Shown piece after piece: positions 53,471-62,912 of a stretch of 64,000 nt of DNA. This DNA comes from CAZWRK01 sp964635875. Lineage in GTDB: Bacteria > Pseudomonadota > Gammaproteobacteria > Burkholderiales > Aquaspirillaceae. The position numbers and the translations under genes are program-made. The notes under the pieces were generated by a model that was given only the letters and a program-made list of their open reading frames with translations, had not been told where the DNA came from and did not search any database. Every line of letters starts with the position of its first letter. Position 1 is the stretch's first letter. The stretch spans positions 1 through 64,000 of the forward strand of contig CAZWRK010000004.1 of assembly GCA_964635875.1 (NCBI GenBank). The letters are read 5' to 3'.

Positions 53471-55492
53471 ATGGACATGAAAAGCTTGTACTTGTTGATT
53501 GCATTAGCACCTCTTGCGGGGTCTGTTGTTGCAGGCCTTGGTGGTTGGGCTATCGGGCGGCGTGCTGCGCATGTTGTTACGATCCTCGGGGTGCTTATTT
53601 CAGCAATCGGTTCGATTTATAACTTAAACTATCTACTAAATGGTGGGGACGTATTTAACGGCCCTGTTTATACTTGGCTGTCTGTTGCAGGTATAGATTA
53701 TTCCATTGGGTTTATGGTTGATAATTTGACTGCCATGATGATGGTGGTTGTTTCTAGCGTTTCACTGATGGTACATATCTATACCATTGGATATATGGCA
53801 GAAGATCCGGGCTATCAACGGTTCTTTAGTTATATTTCGCTATTCACCTTCTCTATGCTGATGCTGGTCATGTCGAATAACTTTGTTCAGTTATTCTTTG
53901 GCTGGGAGGCTGTGGGTCTGGTTTCTTATCTGCTTATTGGCTTTTGGTTTAAAAAGCCGACGGCTATTTTTGCCAACCTGAAGGCATTTTTAGTGAACCG
54001 TGTTGGCGACTTTGGGTTTGCTTTAGGTATCGGGATGGTCCTGGCTTATTTCGGTGGGTCCTTAAATTACACCGATGTTTTTGCCGCTGCTCCTGCGTTG
54101 AAGGATGCCACCATCAGCCTATTTCCAGGTGCTGAGTGGTCTCTGATGACGGTAACATGCATATTGTTGTTTGTTGGTGCGATGGGTAAGTCTGCACAGT
54201 TCCCGTTGCATGTTTGGCTCCCTGATTCGATGGAGGGGCCAACACCTATCTCAGCCTTGATTCACGCTGCAACGATGGTGACTGCTGGGATTTTTATGGT
54301 GTCGCGCATGTCACCGTTGTTTGAAATGTCTGAAACTGCGCTGTCATTTATTCTCGTGGTTGGATCAATCACTGCGCTGTTTATGGGCTTTCTCGGGATT
54401 ATTCAAACTGACATTAAACGTGTTGTTGCATACTCCACGCTGTCTCAGTTGGGCTATATGACAGTCGCACTCGGTGCTTCTGCGTACTCTGTAGCTGTTT
54501 TCCATCTGATGACACATGCCTTCTTTAAAGCGCTGCTGTTCTTAGGTGCGGGCTCCGTCATTATCGGTATGCATCATGACCAGGATATGCGGAACATGGG
54601 TGGTCTGCGTAAGTATATGCCGATTACTTGGATTACGTCCTTGCTGGGTTCTTTAGCTCTAATTGGCACGCCGTTTTTTGCGGGCTTTTACTCTAAAGAC
54701 TCTATTATCGAAGCTGTTCAACTTTCAACGATTCCAGGATCTGGTTTTGCGTATTTTGCTGTGATTGCAGGCGTATTTGTGACAGCATTTTATTCTTTCC
54801 GGATGTATTTCTTGGTGTTCCATGGTGAGGAGCGATTTGGGAAGCACAGTCATGATGAGCACCATCACGATGATGATCATCATCACGGCTTGGCTCCGGG
54901 CCAAAAGCCTCACGAGTCGCCTTGGGTTGTGACGTTGCCGCTGGTCTTGCTTGCGATTCCTTCTGTTGTTATCGGTTTCTTTGCTATCGAGCCGATGCTA
55001 TATGGTGATTTCTTTAAAGGTGTCATCTTTATTGATGAGCTACGTCATCCTGCGCTATCTGAACTTCGCCATGAATTTCATGGTGCCGTTGGAATGGCTG
55101 CGCATGCATTGCAAACACTTCCCTTCTGGTTGGCAGTATCCGGTGTAGCAACCGCGTGGTTCTTCTACATGAAAGCTCCACACATTCCCGCTGCTATCAA
55201 GGAAAAGACAGGGTTTATTTATAATCTTTTAGAGAATAAATATTATCTTGATGACATTTATTTTGCTGTGTTCGCCAAAGGTTCTCGCTTGTTGGGTACC
55301 GGCTTCTGGAAAATAGGTGATCAGACTCTAATTGATGGTGTCATGGTGAATGGAACTGCACGCTTGGTTGGTGTGGCTTCTCGCGTGATCCGAAAACTAC
55401 AGTCGGGCTTCATTTATAGCTATGCAACAGCAATGATCATCGGTGTGCTTGGGCTCTTGACCCTATGGCTCTCCGGCGTTCTGGTTCGCTGA
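53471..55492 (+). CDS. nuoL: NADH-quinone oxidoreductase subunit L
   Basis: 673 residues, the largest antiporter-like subunit. About 14 core membrane helices are expected, with the pump Glu in FFGWEAVGLVSYLLIGFW near 142-159 and Lys in GAMGKSAQFPLHVWLPDSMEGPTPISALIHAATMVTAG near 236-273. A C-terminal lateral helix and final membrane helix complete it. Between membrane segments near residues 458-474 is a cluster of about ten His and several Asp/Glu, followed by GLAPGQKPHESPW. That loop is outside the core fold and may bind metal, or be neutral. nuoM follows after 44 bp. Confidence 0.97.
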   Translation: MDMKSLYLLIALAPLAGSVVAGLGGWAIGRRAAHVVTILGVLISAIGSIYNLNYLLNGGDVFNGPVYTWLSVAGIDYSIGFMVDNLTAMMMVVVSSVSLMVHIYTIGYMAEDPGYQRFFSYISLFTFSMLMLVMSNNFVQLFFGWEAVGLVSYLLIGFWFKKPTAIFANLKAFLVNRVGDFGFALGIGMVLAYFGGSLNYTDVFAAAPALKDATISLFPGAEWSLMTVTCILLFVGAMGKSAQFPLHVWLPDSMEGPTPISALIHAATMVTAGIFMVSRMSPLFEMSETALSFILVVGSITALFMGFLGIIQTDIKRVVAYSTLSQLGYMTVALGASAYSVAVFHLMTHAFFKALLFLGAGSVIIGMHHDQDMRNMGGLRKYMPITWITSLLGSLALIGTPFFAGFYSKDSIIEAVQLSTIPGSGFAYFAVIAGVFVTAFYSFRMYFLVFHGEERFGKHSHDEHHHDDDHHHGLAPGQKPHESPWVVTLPLVLLAIPSVVIGFFAIEPMLYGDFFKGVIFIDELRHPALSELRHEFHGAVGMAAHALQTLPFWLAVSGVATAWFFYMKAPHIPAAIKEKTGFIYNLLENKYYLDDIYFAVFAKGSRLLGTGFWKIGDQTLIDGVMVNGTARLVGVASRVIRKLQSGFIYSYATAMIIGVLGLLTLWLSGVLVR

Positions 55493-55536
55493 AGCATAAT
55501 CATAAAGACGATTTCAGGGAACTTTAGGTTGGGCAT

Positions 55537-57027
55537 ATGGCTGAAAATCTCTTAAGTCTGGTGATCTGGACCCCCATCATTGCGGGGTTGCTGGTAATGG
55601 TTGCTGGCAATAGCAATGCAACGGTAGCTCGATGGTTGGCCTTGGTAGGTGCTTTGGCTGGCTTTGTAGTTTCAATCCCGTTGTATTTGAATTTTAATTC
55701 GCTTAGCGGTGGAATGCAGTTTGAGGAGCTGAGTCCTTGGATTGAAAATTTGAATATCAACTATCACCTTGGTGTAGATGGTATTTCAATGCTGTTCGTT
55801 ATTTTGAATAGCTTTACTACTCTGTTAGTTGTGTTGTCTGGCTGGGAAGTAATTCAGAAGCGAGTGTCTCAGTATTTTGCCGCTTTTCTGATTATGTCTG
55901 GTTTGATTAACGGCGCTTTTGCTGCACTGGATGCGATTCTGTTTTACGTGTTCTTTGAAGCTATGTTAATCCCAATGTATCTAATCATTGGTGTGTGGGG
56001 TGGTCCTCGTCGAGTTTATGCTTCTGTTAAATTCTTCTTGTATACCTTGCTCGGCTCCTTGTTAATGCTGGTTGCGTTTATTTACCTGTATTTCCAAGCT
56101 GGCTATAGCTTTGAGATTTTGAAGTTCCACACGTTGCCGATCCCGCTAACCGCACAAATGCTTCTATTTGGTGCCTTCTTCATGTCTTTTGCGGTGAAGG
56201 TTCCAATGTGGCCAGTTCATACTTGGTTACCTGATGCTCACGTCGAGGCTCCTACTGGCGGTTCGATGGTGTTGGCGGCGATTACCTTGAAGATTGGTGC
56301 ATATGGCTTTCTGAGATTTGCATTGCCGATCTTGCCAGATGCTTCGCGCGAGTTGTCTTGGCTAATTGTTGGCTTTTCTCTTGTTGCGGTTATTTACATT
56401 GGCTTGGTTGCTTTGGTTCAAACTGATATGAAGAAGTTGGTAGCATATTCTTCCATTTCTCATATGGGTTTTGTGACGCTTGGCTTGTTTATGTTTACCG
56501 GCGCTAATTTGAACACATGGGCTGTTGAAGGTGCATTGGTTCAAATGGTCAGCCATGGTTTTGTTTCTGCTGCCATGTTTATGGGTATTGGCGTGATGTA
56601 TGACCGGCTGCACTCTAGAAACATTGCCGATTATGGTGGCGTCGCAAATAAGATGCCTATTTTCTCTGCATTTTTCCTTCTGTTTGCAATGGCTAACTCT
56701 GGCTTGCCTGCGACGTCGGGTTTTGTTGGGGAGTTTATGGTCATCATGGGTGCATTGCAGGTGAACTTCTGGTTTGCATTCTTGGCGGCAACGACGCTTA
56801 TTTTTGGTGCGGCGTACACATTATGGATGTATAAGCGGGTCATCTTTGGCGAGGTGGCTAACTCCCATGTTGAAGAATTAACAGATGTTAATAAGCGGGA
56901 GTTTCTCATTCTTGCTGTCCTAGCTATTGCTGTGCTTGGTATGGGTTTGTATCCGGAGATGTTCGTGAAGGTCATGCATGTGTCTGTAAACGACTTAATC
57001 GCCCATGTTTCACAATCCAAGCTTTGA
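55537..57027 (+). CDS. nuoM: NADH-quinone oxidoreductase subunit M
   Basis: 496 residues, antiporter-like. The pump residues are in FFEAMLIPMYLIIGVWGG near 141-158 (Glu) and FAVKVPMWPVHTWLPDAHVEAPTGGSMVLA near 222-251 (Lys), with SHMGFVTLGLF near 308. Fourteen membrane helices fit the length. No insertions are seen. nuoN starts 32 bp later. Confidence 0.97.
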   Translation: MAENLLSLVIWTPIIAGLLVMVAGNSNATVARWLALVGALAGFVVSIPLYLNFNSLSGGMQFEELSPWIENLNINYHLGVDGISMLFVILNSFTTLLVVLSGWEVIQKRVSQYFAAFLIMSGLINGAFAALDAILFYVFFEAMLIPMYLIIGVWGGPRRVYASVKFFLYTLLGSLLMLVAFIYLYFQAGYSFEILKFHTLPIPLTAQMLLFGAFFMSFAVKVPMWPVHTWLPDAHVEAPTGGSMVLAAITLKIGAYGFLRFALPILPDASRELSWLIVGFSLVAVIYIGLVALVQTDMKKLVAYSSISHMGFVTLGLFMFTGANLNTWAVEGALVQMVSHGFVSAAMFMGIGVMYDRLHSRNIADYGGVANKMPIFSAFFLLFAMANSGLPATSGFVGEFMVIMGALQVNFWFAFLAATTLIFGAAYTLWMYKRVIFGEVANSHVEELTDVNKREFLILAVLAIAVLGMGLYPEMFVKVMHVSVNDLIAHVSQSKL

Positions 57028-57059
57028 GATAATCGCTCCACGAATTGAGGAATATGTAG

Positions 57060-58526
57060 ATGAATTGGGCTGATTTGAACTTGATGCCAGCACTGCCCGA
57101 GATCTTCTTGCTCACGGCGGTATCCGTGATCTTGGTGCTTGATCTGTTTGTTTCTGATGCTAAGCGTGGTATTACCTATGCGTTATCGCTGCTAGCTTTA
57201 TTGGGTTGTGCGGCGTTGACATTAGGTACGATGGGAGGGGCGTCTGTTCAAACATTCAGTGGTATGTTTGTCAGTGATCCAATGTCAGACGTTATTAAGT
57301 TGGCAATGTATGTTGCTGTGGCTGGCACACTTGTGTACACCCGTCAGTATGCTGTTGATCATGGCATATTCCGCGGCGAGTATTACACGCTGGCTTTGTT
57401 TAGCTTGCTGGGCATGATGGTTATGGTCTCTGCAAGTCACTTTTTAACACTCTATATCGGATTAGAACTTCTTTCATTGTCTCTGTACGCATTGATCGCA
57501 TTAAAGCGCGATTCTGTTCCCGCGACAGAAGCAGCCATGAAGTACTTTGTTTTAGGTGCATTAGCATCAGGCATGCTTTTATATGGCATGTCTATGCTAT
57601 ACGGGGCAACAGGTAGCTTGTTCTTGAATGAAGTTGGGCGATCTGTTTCTTCAGGTAGTGCAAATGGCATGCTGGTTATTTTTGGTACGGTATTTTTGGT
57701 AGCGGGCTTGGCTTTTAAATTGGGCGCCGTTCCATTTCACATGTGGGTTCCAGATGTATACCAGGGCTCTCCTACTGCCATTACTTTGATGATTGGTGCT
57801 GCGCCAAAACTCGCTGCTTTTGTTTTTACGTTGCGAATTTTGGCTCAAGGGTTAGCAGGTGTAGTTGCTGACTGGCAGGTTATGCTGATGATTCTAGCGA
57901 TTTTGTCTATGGGTCTTGGCAATGTCACTGCAATCGCTCAGGTTAATGTGAAGCGTATGTTTGCGTATTCTACGGTTTCTCATATGGGCTTTTTGCTTGT
58001 GGGGTTGCTGACGGGGACACAATCTGGCTACTCTGCGGCAATGTTCTATGCGATTGTCTATGTGCTGATGGCAATGGTTGGTTTTGGAATTTTGCTGGCA
58101 TTGTCGCGCTCTGGTTTTGATTGCGAAACGTTGGATGATCTTAAAGGTCTTAACCAAAAGCATAGCGGCTATGCATTTTTGATGCTGTTAGCTATGTTCT
58201 CTATGGCAGGCATTCCTCCTCTTGTTGGCTTCTATGCAAAATTTGCTGTGTTGAAAGCTGCTGTTGATGTTGGTTTGATTGGTTTAGCTGTAGTTGGTGT
58301 TTTGTTCTCCTTGGTGGGCGCTTTCTATTACCTCCGCGTTGTTAAGTGCATGTACTTTGATGAGCCTCTTGATAATGCAACATCGGTTCCTGTCATTCGA
58401 GGTGAAATGAAGGTCTTGCTAGCTGTCAATGGTTTGGCTCTGCTTGGCTTAGGGGTATTGCCGGATTCTCTCTTGAGCGTATGTATTGAGGCTATGAAGC
58501 AGTCTTTACCAGTAATTGGAGCTTGA
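57060..58526 (+). CDS. nuoN: NADH-quinone oxidoreductase subunit N
   Basis: 488 residues, the third antiporter-like subunit. Key segments are YIGLELLSLSLYALIAL near 137-153 (Glu) and AFKLGAVPFHMWVPDVYQGSPTAITLMIGAAPKLAAF near 219-255 (Lys residues), and STVSHMGFLLVGLL near 305. AGGAAT precedes ATG 57060. Its TGA stop overlaps the start of the DUF2818 gene, which therefore belongs to the same transcript. Confidence 0.97.
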   Translation: MNWADLNLMPALPEIFLLTAVSVILVLDLFVSDAKRGITYALSLLALLGCAALTLGTMGGASVQTFSGMFVSDPMSDVIKLAMYVAVAGTLVYTRQYAVDHGIFRGEYYTLALFSLLGMMVMVSASHFLTLYIGLELLSLSLYALIALKRDSVPATEAAMKYFVLGALASGMLLYGMSMLYGATGSLFLNEVGRSVSSGSANGMLVIFGTVFLVAGLAFKLGAVPFHMWVPDVYQGSPTAITLMIGAAPKLAAFVFTLRILAQGLAGVVADWQVMLMILAILSMGLGNVTAIAQVNVKRMFAYSTVSHMGFLLVGLLTGTQSGYSAAMFYAIVYVLMAMVGFGILLALSRSGFDCETLDDLKGLNQKHSGYAFLMLLAMFSMAGIPPLVGFYAKFAVLKAAVDVGLIGLAVVGVLFSLVGAFYYLRVVKCMYFDEPLDNATSVPVIRGEMKVLLAVNGLALLGLGVLPDSLLSVCIEAMKQSLPVIGA

Positions 58527-58828
58527 TGATGAATTGGCAGGCGCTGAGCATTTTATTTTTGGCTGTAATATTGGCTAACCTGCCTTTTCTTAATGGCTCC
58601 CGTTTTTTGCTTGCTTTTTCGATTAATAAAAATTTTTGGCTTGAGAGTTTTGAATTTGCCATTTTTTACTGTGTAATCGGTTTTATAAGCTTGCAGTTGG
58701 AGGCAAAAGATGCTGTTGTTCATAGCCAGGGCTGGCACTTTTACGTGGTAACTTTTTTTCTCTTTGTTGTTTTCTCTTTTCCCGGCTTCGTTGTTAAATA
58801 TTTTTGGCGCCGTCGTGGAATAGCATAG
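58526..58828 (+). CDS. DUF2818 family membrane protein at the end of the nuo operon
   Basis: 100 residues from ATG 58526, which overlaps the nuoN stop; ATG 58529 and TTG 58523 are in-frame alternatives, and TTGGAG (58515-58520) serves all. Three hydrophobic segments are at about residues 5-20, 35-55 and 72-90, ending in a basic tail (WRRRGIA). DUF2818 genes are a regular last member of betaproteobacterial nuo operons, suggesting a helper role in complex I assembly or stability; that is inference from position, as no function is established. A long terminator palindrome begins at its stop codon. Confidence 0.88.
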   Translation: MMNWQALSILFLAVILANLPFLNGSRFLLAFSINKNFWLESFEFAIFYCVIGFISLQLEAKDAVVHSQGWHFYVVTFFLFVVFSFPGFVVKYFWRRRGIA

Positions 58829-58880
58829 AAATGAAAATAAAAAATCCGGCAAGTTGCCGGATTTTTTATTTTCATTTCTA
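58826..58880. terminator. 26-bp perfect palindromic terminator of the nuo operon
   Basis: The arms 58826-58851 and 58855-58880 are exact reverse complements with a three-base loop AGT. The core is ATCCGGCA/TGCCGGAT flanked by A-rich and T-rich outer parts. The left arm includes the DUF2818 stop codon. It would terminate on either strand. Confidence 0.92.
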
Positions 58881-58911
58881 ATTCATTTGTTTATCGTATA
58901 AATTTTTAATT

Positions 58912-60030
58912 ATGTCTTTACACGCATTTTCTCCTGACTCTGCTTGTCAATTATCCCCTATAGAATGGTATGAAGAGGCTTCGTTGAAAGAGGGATTTAT
59001 TCATGATCCTGCACAACGGAATGCTGTTGCCTATTTGCAGGCGTTGTATGAAGAATTGCTCGTTTTTCAGCAAAAACGGAATCGATTCTTGGGGCGCAGC
59101 TTGCGCCAACCTAGTGTGCCAAAGGGGCTGTATTTCTGGGGCGGGGTTGGGCGTGGAAAAAGCTTCTTAATGGATGTTTTTTATGCTTGCGTACCGTTTA
59201 AGAGAAAACGGCGTGTGCATTTTCATCACTTTATGATGGAGGTGCATCAGGGGCTGGCAAAGCTGACTAGAGAGGTTGATCCTCTTTTAGTTATAGCGAC
59301 TGATATCTCAAAAAAGACGCGCTTACTATGTTTCGATGAATTTCATGTGTCAGATATTGCTGATGCCATGATTCTTTCTCGTTTATTAAGTGCGCTTTTA
59401 AATAAGGGAGTTGTCCTTGTTGTTACTTCAAATTACCCGCCTGCTGACTTGTATCCGAATGGATTGAAGAGAGATAATTTTTTGCCTGCCATTCATCTGT
59501 TGGAGAGCGCATTAACTATTGTGAATGTGGATGGTGGCAATGACTATAGGCTGCGTGCATTAACAAAAGAACCTCTTTATTTGACCCCTCTAAATAAAGA
59601 AAATCAGCAGAAATTACTTTCTATATACAAAAATGTTGCGACAAGCCGAGAGTTAAAGCATCAGCTTACAATAATGGGGAGAAATATTTCTGCTATTCAT
59701 CATTCGATGGGCGTGGTGTGGTTTGATTTTTTTGAAATTTGTGGCGGTCCTCGCTCGCAAACAGATTATGTTGAGATTGCAAAGGAGTATCACACAGTCA
59801 TTGTTTCTGGGCTCCCTCAGCTTTCTGCAGAGCAATCGTCAGAGGCACGGCGATTTACATGGTTAGTAGACGTTTTTTATGACTCAAGGGTCAAGTTGAT
59901 TGTTTCTGCGGAAGTGGAAGCTTCTTTTGTTTATCTGGATGGTATTCAATCTAGCGAATTTTTCCGGACAGCAAGTCGCTTGACAGAAATGCAGACGAGA
60001 GAGTATTTGTCATTACCTCATCTATCTTAA
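58912..60030 (+). CDS. zapE: Cell division protein ZapE (AFG1-like ATPase)
   Basis: 372 residues. Walker A is GGVGRGKS at 77-84 and Walker B LLCFDEFHVSDIADAM near 139-154; SNYPPADLYPNGLKRDNFLPAI near 179-200 is diagnostic of the AFG1/ZapE family. C-terminal segments FFEICGGPRSQTDYVEIAKEYHT and RRFTWLVDVFYD complete it. ZapE is an ATPase that destabilises FtsZ bunches late in constriction; mitochondrial AFG1 relatives handle protein quality control. It is a lone gene after the nuo terminator. Its codons look more AT-rich than the first half of the window. Confidence 0.93.
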   Translation: MSLHAFSPDSACQLSPIEWYEEASLKEGFIHDPAQRNAVAYLQALYEELLVFQQKRNRFLGRSLRQPSVPKGLYFWGGVGRGKSFLMDVFYACVPFKRKRRVHFHHFMMEVHQGLAKLTREVDPLLVIATDISKKTRLLCFDEFHVSDIADAMILSRLLSALLNKGVVLVVTSNYPPADLYPNGLKRDNFLPAIHLLESALTIVNVDGGNDYRLRALTKEPLYLTPLNKENQQKLLSIYKNVATSRELKHQLTIMGRNISAIHHSMGVVWFDFFEICGGPRSQTDYVEIAKEYHTVIVSGLPQLSAEQSSEARRFTWLVDVFYDSRVKLIVSAEVEASFVYLDGIQSSEFFRTASRLTEMQTREYLSLPHLS

Positions 60031-60080
60031 TGGTATATTTTTTTGAGATTTTGTTTTATTTGGATTGTTGTGCAAAAATT

Positions 60081-60110
60081 AGGACAGTAATTAGTGTGGC
60101 CTGCTAAAAT
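60081..60110 (+). promoter_or_regulatory. Promoter of ndk
   Basis: AGGACA (60081-60086) and TAAAAT (60105-60110) are 18 bp apart, with TGC directly before the -10 (extended -10). It lies 110 bp before ndk in the 189-bp gap after zapE; no gene or terminator stem was seen in that gap. Confidence 0.5.
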
Positions 60111-60219
60111 GTTCGGTTGATTTGCCGTTATATGGCATAAGAGTGGCTGTTTAAGAGAGTTGTTTTTCTGTGCTAGCTTATGCTGAAAATTTTATTTGTT
60201 ATTTTTTTGGAGTGTTCAC

Positions 60220-60645
60220 ATGGCTATCGAACGTACGTTGTCAATGATTAAACCCGATGCGGTTGCAAAAAATGTAATTGGCCAAATTTATGCGCGTTTT
60301 GAGGGGGCGGGCCTGCGTGTCGTTGCTTCAAAAATGAAGCACCTGTCCCGAGCAGAAGCCGAAGGCTTTTATGCAGTGCACAAAGAACGTCCTTTTTTCA
60401 AAGACCTCGTTGATTTTATGATTTCAGGTCCTGTCATGATTCAAGTGCTAGAGGGTGAAGGCGCTGTGCTGAAAAACCGTGACCTGATGGGAGCTACTGA
60501 TCCTAAAAAGGCTGATGCAGGCACGATCCGCGCTGATTTTGCAGACTCAATTGATGCGAATGCTGTGCATGGCTCTGATAGTCTTGAAAATGCTGCTGTT
60601 GAAATTGCTTATTTCTTCCCTGCTTCAGAGGTCTTTGCTCGCTGA
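60220..60645 (+). CDS. ndk: Nucleoside diphosphate kinase
   Basis: 141 residues from ATG 60220, with TGGAG about 7 bases upstream; the open frame adds eight residues that do not fit the family. The start [17 protein letters not shown] and the active-site His117 in NAVHGSDS are diagnostic. It transfers the terminal phosphate from ATP to other NDPs through a phospho-His intermediate. It heads the ndk-rlmN-rodZ-ispG series common in proteobacteria, 53 bp before rlmN. Confidence 0.97.
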   Translation: MAIERTLSMIKPDAVAKNVIGQIYARFEGAGLRVVASKMKHLSRAEAEGFYAVHKERPFFKDLVDFMISGPVMIQVLEGEGAVLKNRDLMGATDPKKADAGTIRADFADSIDANAVHGSDSLENAAVEIAYFFPASEVFAR

Positions 60646-60698
60646 TTTTTCAGCCACCCGCTGGGTTTTTTTAGGCTTGGCGGGTTTGCTTTATTCTC

Positions 60699-61784
60699 AT
60701 GAAAACTAATCTCCTCGATTTTACTCTTCCTCAATTGCTGGAACACTTTGCATCTCAAGGTGAAAAAGCGTTTCGTGCTAAGCAGGTCATGCGTTGGATT
60801 CACCAAATGGGTGAGTCTGACTTTGATGCAATGACTGATTTAGCAAAAAGCTTACGGCATAAATTGCAAGCTTCTGCTGAGGTTCGGGTGCCTCATCTGA
60901 TGGCTGAGCAAGCCTCGTCAGATGGCACACGAAAGTGGTTATTAGACGTTAGTACGGGCAATGGTGTTGAAACTGTTTTCATTCCGGAAAGCGATCGCGG
61001 TACTTTATGTGTGTCAAGTCAAGTTGGCTGTGCTTTAGAATGCACTTTTTGCTCTACTGCTCGCCAAGGCTTTAATCGTAATCTATCAACCTCGGAAATT
61101 ATTGGCCAACTGTGGTGGGCAAATAAATCCTTAGGCGTTACGCCCAAAAATGAGCGGGTGATTTCGAATGTGGTAATGATGGGTATGGGTGAGCCCCTTG
61201 CTAATTATGAAAATGTGGTTTCTGCAATGCAGATCATGTTGGATGATCACGGATATGGCTTAAGCCGGCGGCGCGTGACATTGTCAACATCTGGTTTGGT
61301 TCCTGCCATGGATCGCCTGCGAGAAGATTGTCCTGTGGCATTGGCAGTGTCGTTGCACGCGCCAAATGATGCGATTCGGGATCAGATTGTTCCTATCAAT
61401 AAAAAATACCCACTGAAATCATTGTTGGCCGCGTGCTTGCGTTACCTTGAGCGTGCGCCTCGTGATTTTGTGACCTTTGAATATGTCATGTTAGATCAAA
61501 TCAATGATCGCCCAGAACATGCTCGCGAACTGGTTCAGCTTCTAAAAGATGTACCGTGCAAATTTAATTTAATTCCATTTAATCCGTTTCCTAACTCCGG
61601 TTATGCACGGTCAAGCAATAATGCCATTAGGATTTTTCGCGAAATTTTGCAAGAAGCTGGCTTTGTTGTAACAGTCAGAAAGACGCGTGGCGAAGATATT
61701 GATGCTGCATGTGGTCAACTCGCTGGGCGTGTTCAAGATAAAACACGAAGACTTATTCGTATTGATCCTGCCTCAGAAAAATAG
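60699..61784 (+). CDS. rlmN: Dual-specificity rRNA/tRNA adenine-C2 methyltransferase
   Basis: 361 residues. The radical SAM cluster ligands are C111, C115 and C118 (CALECTFC), followed by [12 protein letters not shown]. The second, methyl-carrying Cys is in [13 protein letters not shown] near 340. [16 protein letters not shown] near 164 is the SAM-binding region. It methylates A2503 of 23S rRNA and A37 of some tRNAs. It is 53 bp after ndk. In many betaproteobacteria the next gene is pilW/pilF, which is missing here. Confidence 0.96.
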   Translation: MKTNLLDFTLPQLLEHFASQGEKAFRAKQVMRWIHQMGESDFDAMTDLAKSLRHKLQASAEVRVPHLMAEQASSDGTRKWLLDVSTGNGVETVFIPESDRGTLCVSSQVGCALECTFCSTARQGFNRNLSTSEIIGQLWWANKSLGVTPKNERVISNVVMMGMGEPLANYENVVSAMQIMLDDHGYGLSRRRVTLSTSGLVPAMDRLREDCPVALAVSLHAPNDAIRDQIVPINKKYPLKSLLAACLRYLERAPRDFVTFEYVMLDQINDRPEHARELVQLLKDVPCKFNLIPFNPFPNSGYARSSNNAIRIFREILQEAGFVVTVRKTRGEDIDAACGQLAGRVQDKTRRLIRIDPASEK

Positions 61785-61791
61785 TTGGGGT

Positions 61792-61830
61792 GGCAAGATT
61801 TGTTTTTCCTGATCTTGCCTAGCGTACAAT
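61792..61830 (+). promoter_or_regulatory. Hairpin and -10-like element between rlmN and rodZ
   Basis: GGCAAGAT (61792-61799) pairs perfectly with ATCTTGCC (61812-61819) and may end rlmN weakly. TACAAT (61825-61830) just after it could be the -10 of a rodZ promoter; the best -35, TTGTTT, is 19 bp upstream, so this is tentative. Confidence 0.35.
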
Positions 61831-61899
61831 GCTTTTTTGATCAGTGTGTCGGCGTTTCAGCGTCCGAATGAATAACTCACAAGAACAAGCGGAGCGTTC

Positions 61900-62883
61900 A
61901 TGAGCAGTGATATTTTGGTTCCAGCAGGGGGAGCCCAACCGACAGTTTCTGTCGGAGTGATGTTGTCAAACGAGCGTGTGAAGCGTGGTATTTCTTTGCA
62001 AGAGGTTGCGGATCAACTTAAGTTGTCACGCAAGCAAATAGAAGCGCTCGAAAATGACGATTTTGATCGTTTGCCTGGGGTTGCATTTGTGCGTGGATTT
62101 ACCAGAAATTATGCAAAATTTCTAGGCTTAGACCCGATACCATTAATGTTGGCGCTGGATGTTGTATTGCCCGCTAGAACCCCTCCTATTATTGCCTCTG
62201 CTGAACCTGCTCCAGCTTCGGATAAAGACCTTTCCCCGCCTGCGCCTAACAAGAAGTCACCTGCTGCTCTAATGATAGGCGTTGCAGTATTAGGGGTGAT
62301 TGGCTTGCTTGGCGTTTATGCCAGCACAAAGCATGAACCGAGTGCGTCAAGTCCTCTTTCTGCTGGCCCAAGTCAGTCGAAGCTGGACACTACAGTTGCT
62401 CCCGTAGTGGCTAAGACCGTTCCCGCAGCTGTTGCACCTGTTGAGTCCTCTCCTGTGGTGAAGCCTGACGTAGCGGCTGTCGCACCTGTGACAGAAGTCA
62501 AGCCAGCTGCCACCGCCTCCACACAGGCGGATGGTGCTGCTCCCTTGCTGGCTACGCCTGCGGCAACTGCATCACCGCCTGCCACTTTAGTTGCTAATCA
62601 AGCGGTCCCGTCTATCAAGCCGGTTGGTATGGTGGGGCAGATGGCAGAAAATGAAATACATCTTAAGGTGACACAAAACTCTTGGCTGTCTGTTGTTGAT
62701 AGCAGTGGCAAAAAATTACTCTATGGCGAAATTGCACCAGGTGAAGAGCGTAAATTATCTGGTCAGCCTCCTTTTAAGTTAACGATTGGCAATGCTTCCG
62801 GTGTTTCACTTTTATATAAAGGCCAGCCAGTTGATTTAGGCCCGAGTACTAAAGGTGCAACGGCACGCTTAGTGTTGAAATAA
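61900..62883 (+). CDS. rodZ: Cytoskeleton protein RodZ (HTH membrane protein with DUF4115)
   Basis: 327 residues. An N-terminal helix-turn-helix domain covers about residues 15-85 ([33 protein letters not shown] and [14 protein letters not shown]). A membrane helix is at about 122-141. A long Ala/Pro/Val-rich periplasmic linker (about 145-250) and a C-terminal DUF4115 beta domain ([21 protein letters not shown] onward) follow. RodZ links MreB to the elongation machinery and controls cell shape. CGGAG lies 6 bases before the ATG. It is 29 bp before ispG, a linkage found across proteobacteria. Confidence 0.9.
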   Translation: MSSDILVPAGGAQPTVSVGVMLSNERVKRGISLQEVADQLKLSRKQIEALENDDFDRLPGVAFVRGFTRNYAKFLGLDPIPLMLALDVVLPARTPPIIASAEPAPASDKDLSPPAPNKKSPAALMIGVAVLGVIGLLGVYASTKHEPSASSPLSAGPSQSKLDTTVAPVVAKTVPAAVAPVESSPVVKPDVAAVAPVTEVKPAATASTQADGAAPLLATPAATASPPATLVANQAVPSIKPVGMVGQMAENEIHLKVTQNSWLSVVDSSGKKLLYGEIAPGEERKLSGQPPFKLTIGNASGVSLLYKGQPVDLGPSTKGATARLVLK

Positions 62884-62912
62884 TTTCCTGCCTTTCTGGA
62901 GACGTATTGCTG

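Noticed and set aside
60646..60698. Hairpin ACCCGC/GCGGGT after ndk as terminator
   Set aside because: The T run lies in the loop rather than after the stem and the alternative stem is only four pairs, so I do not list it.
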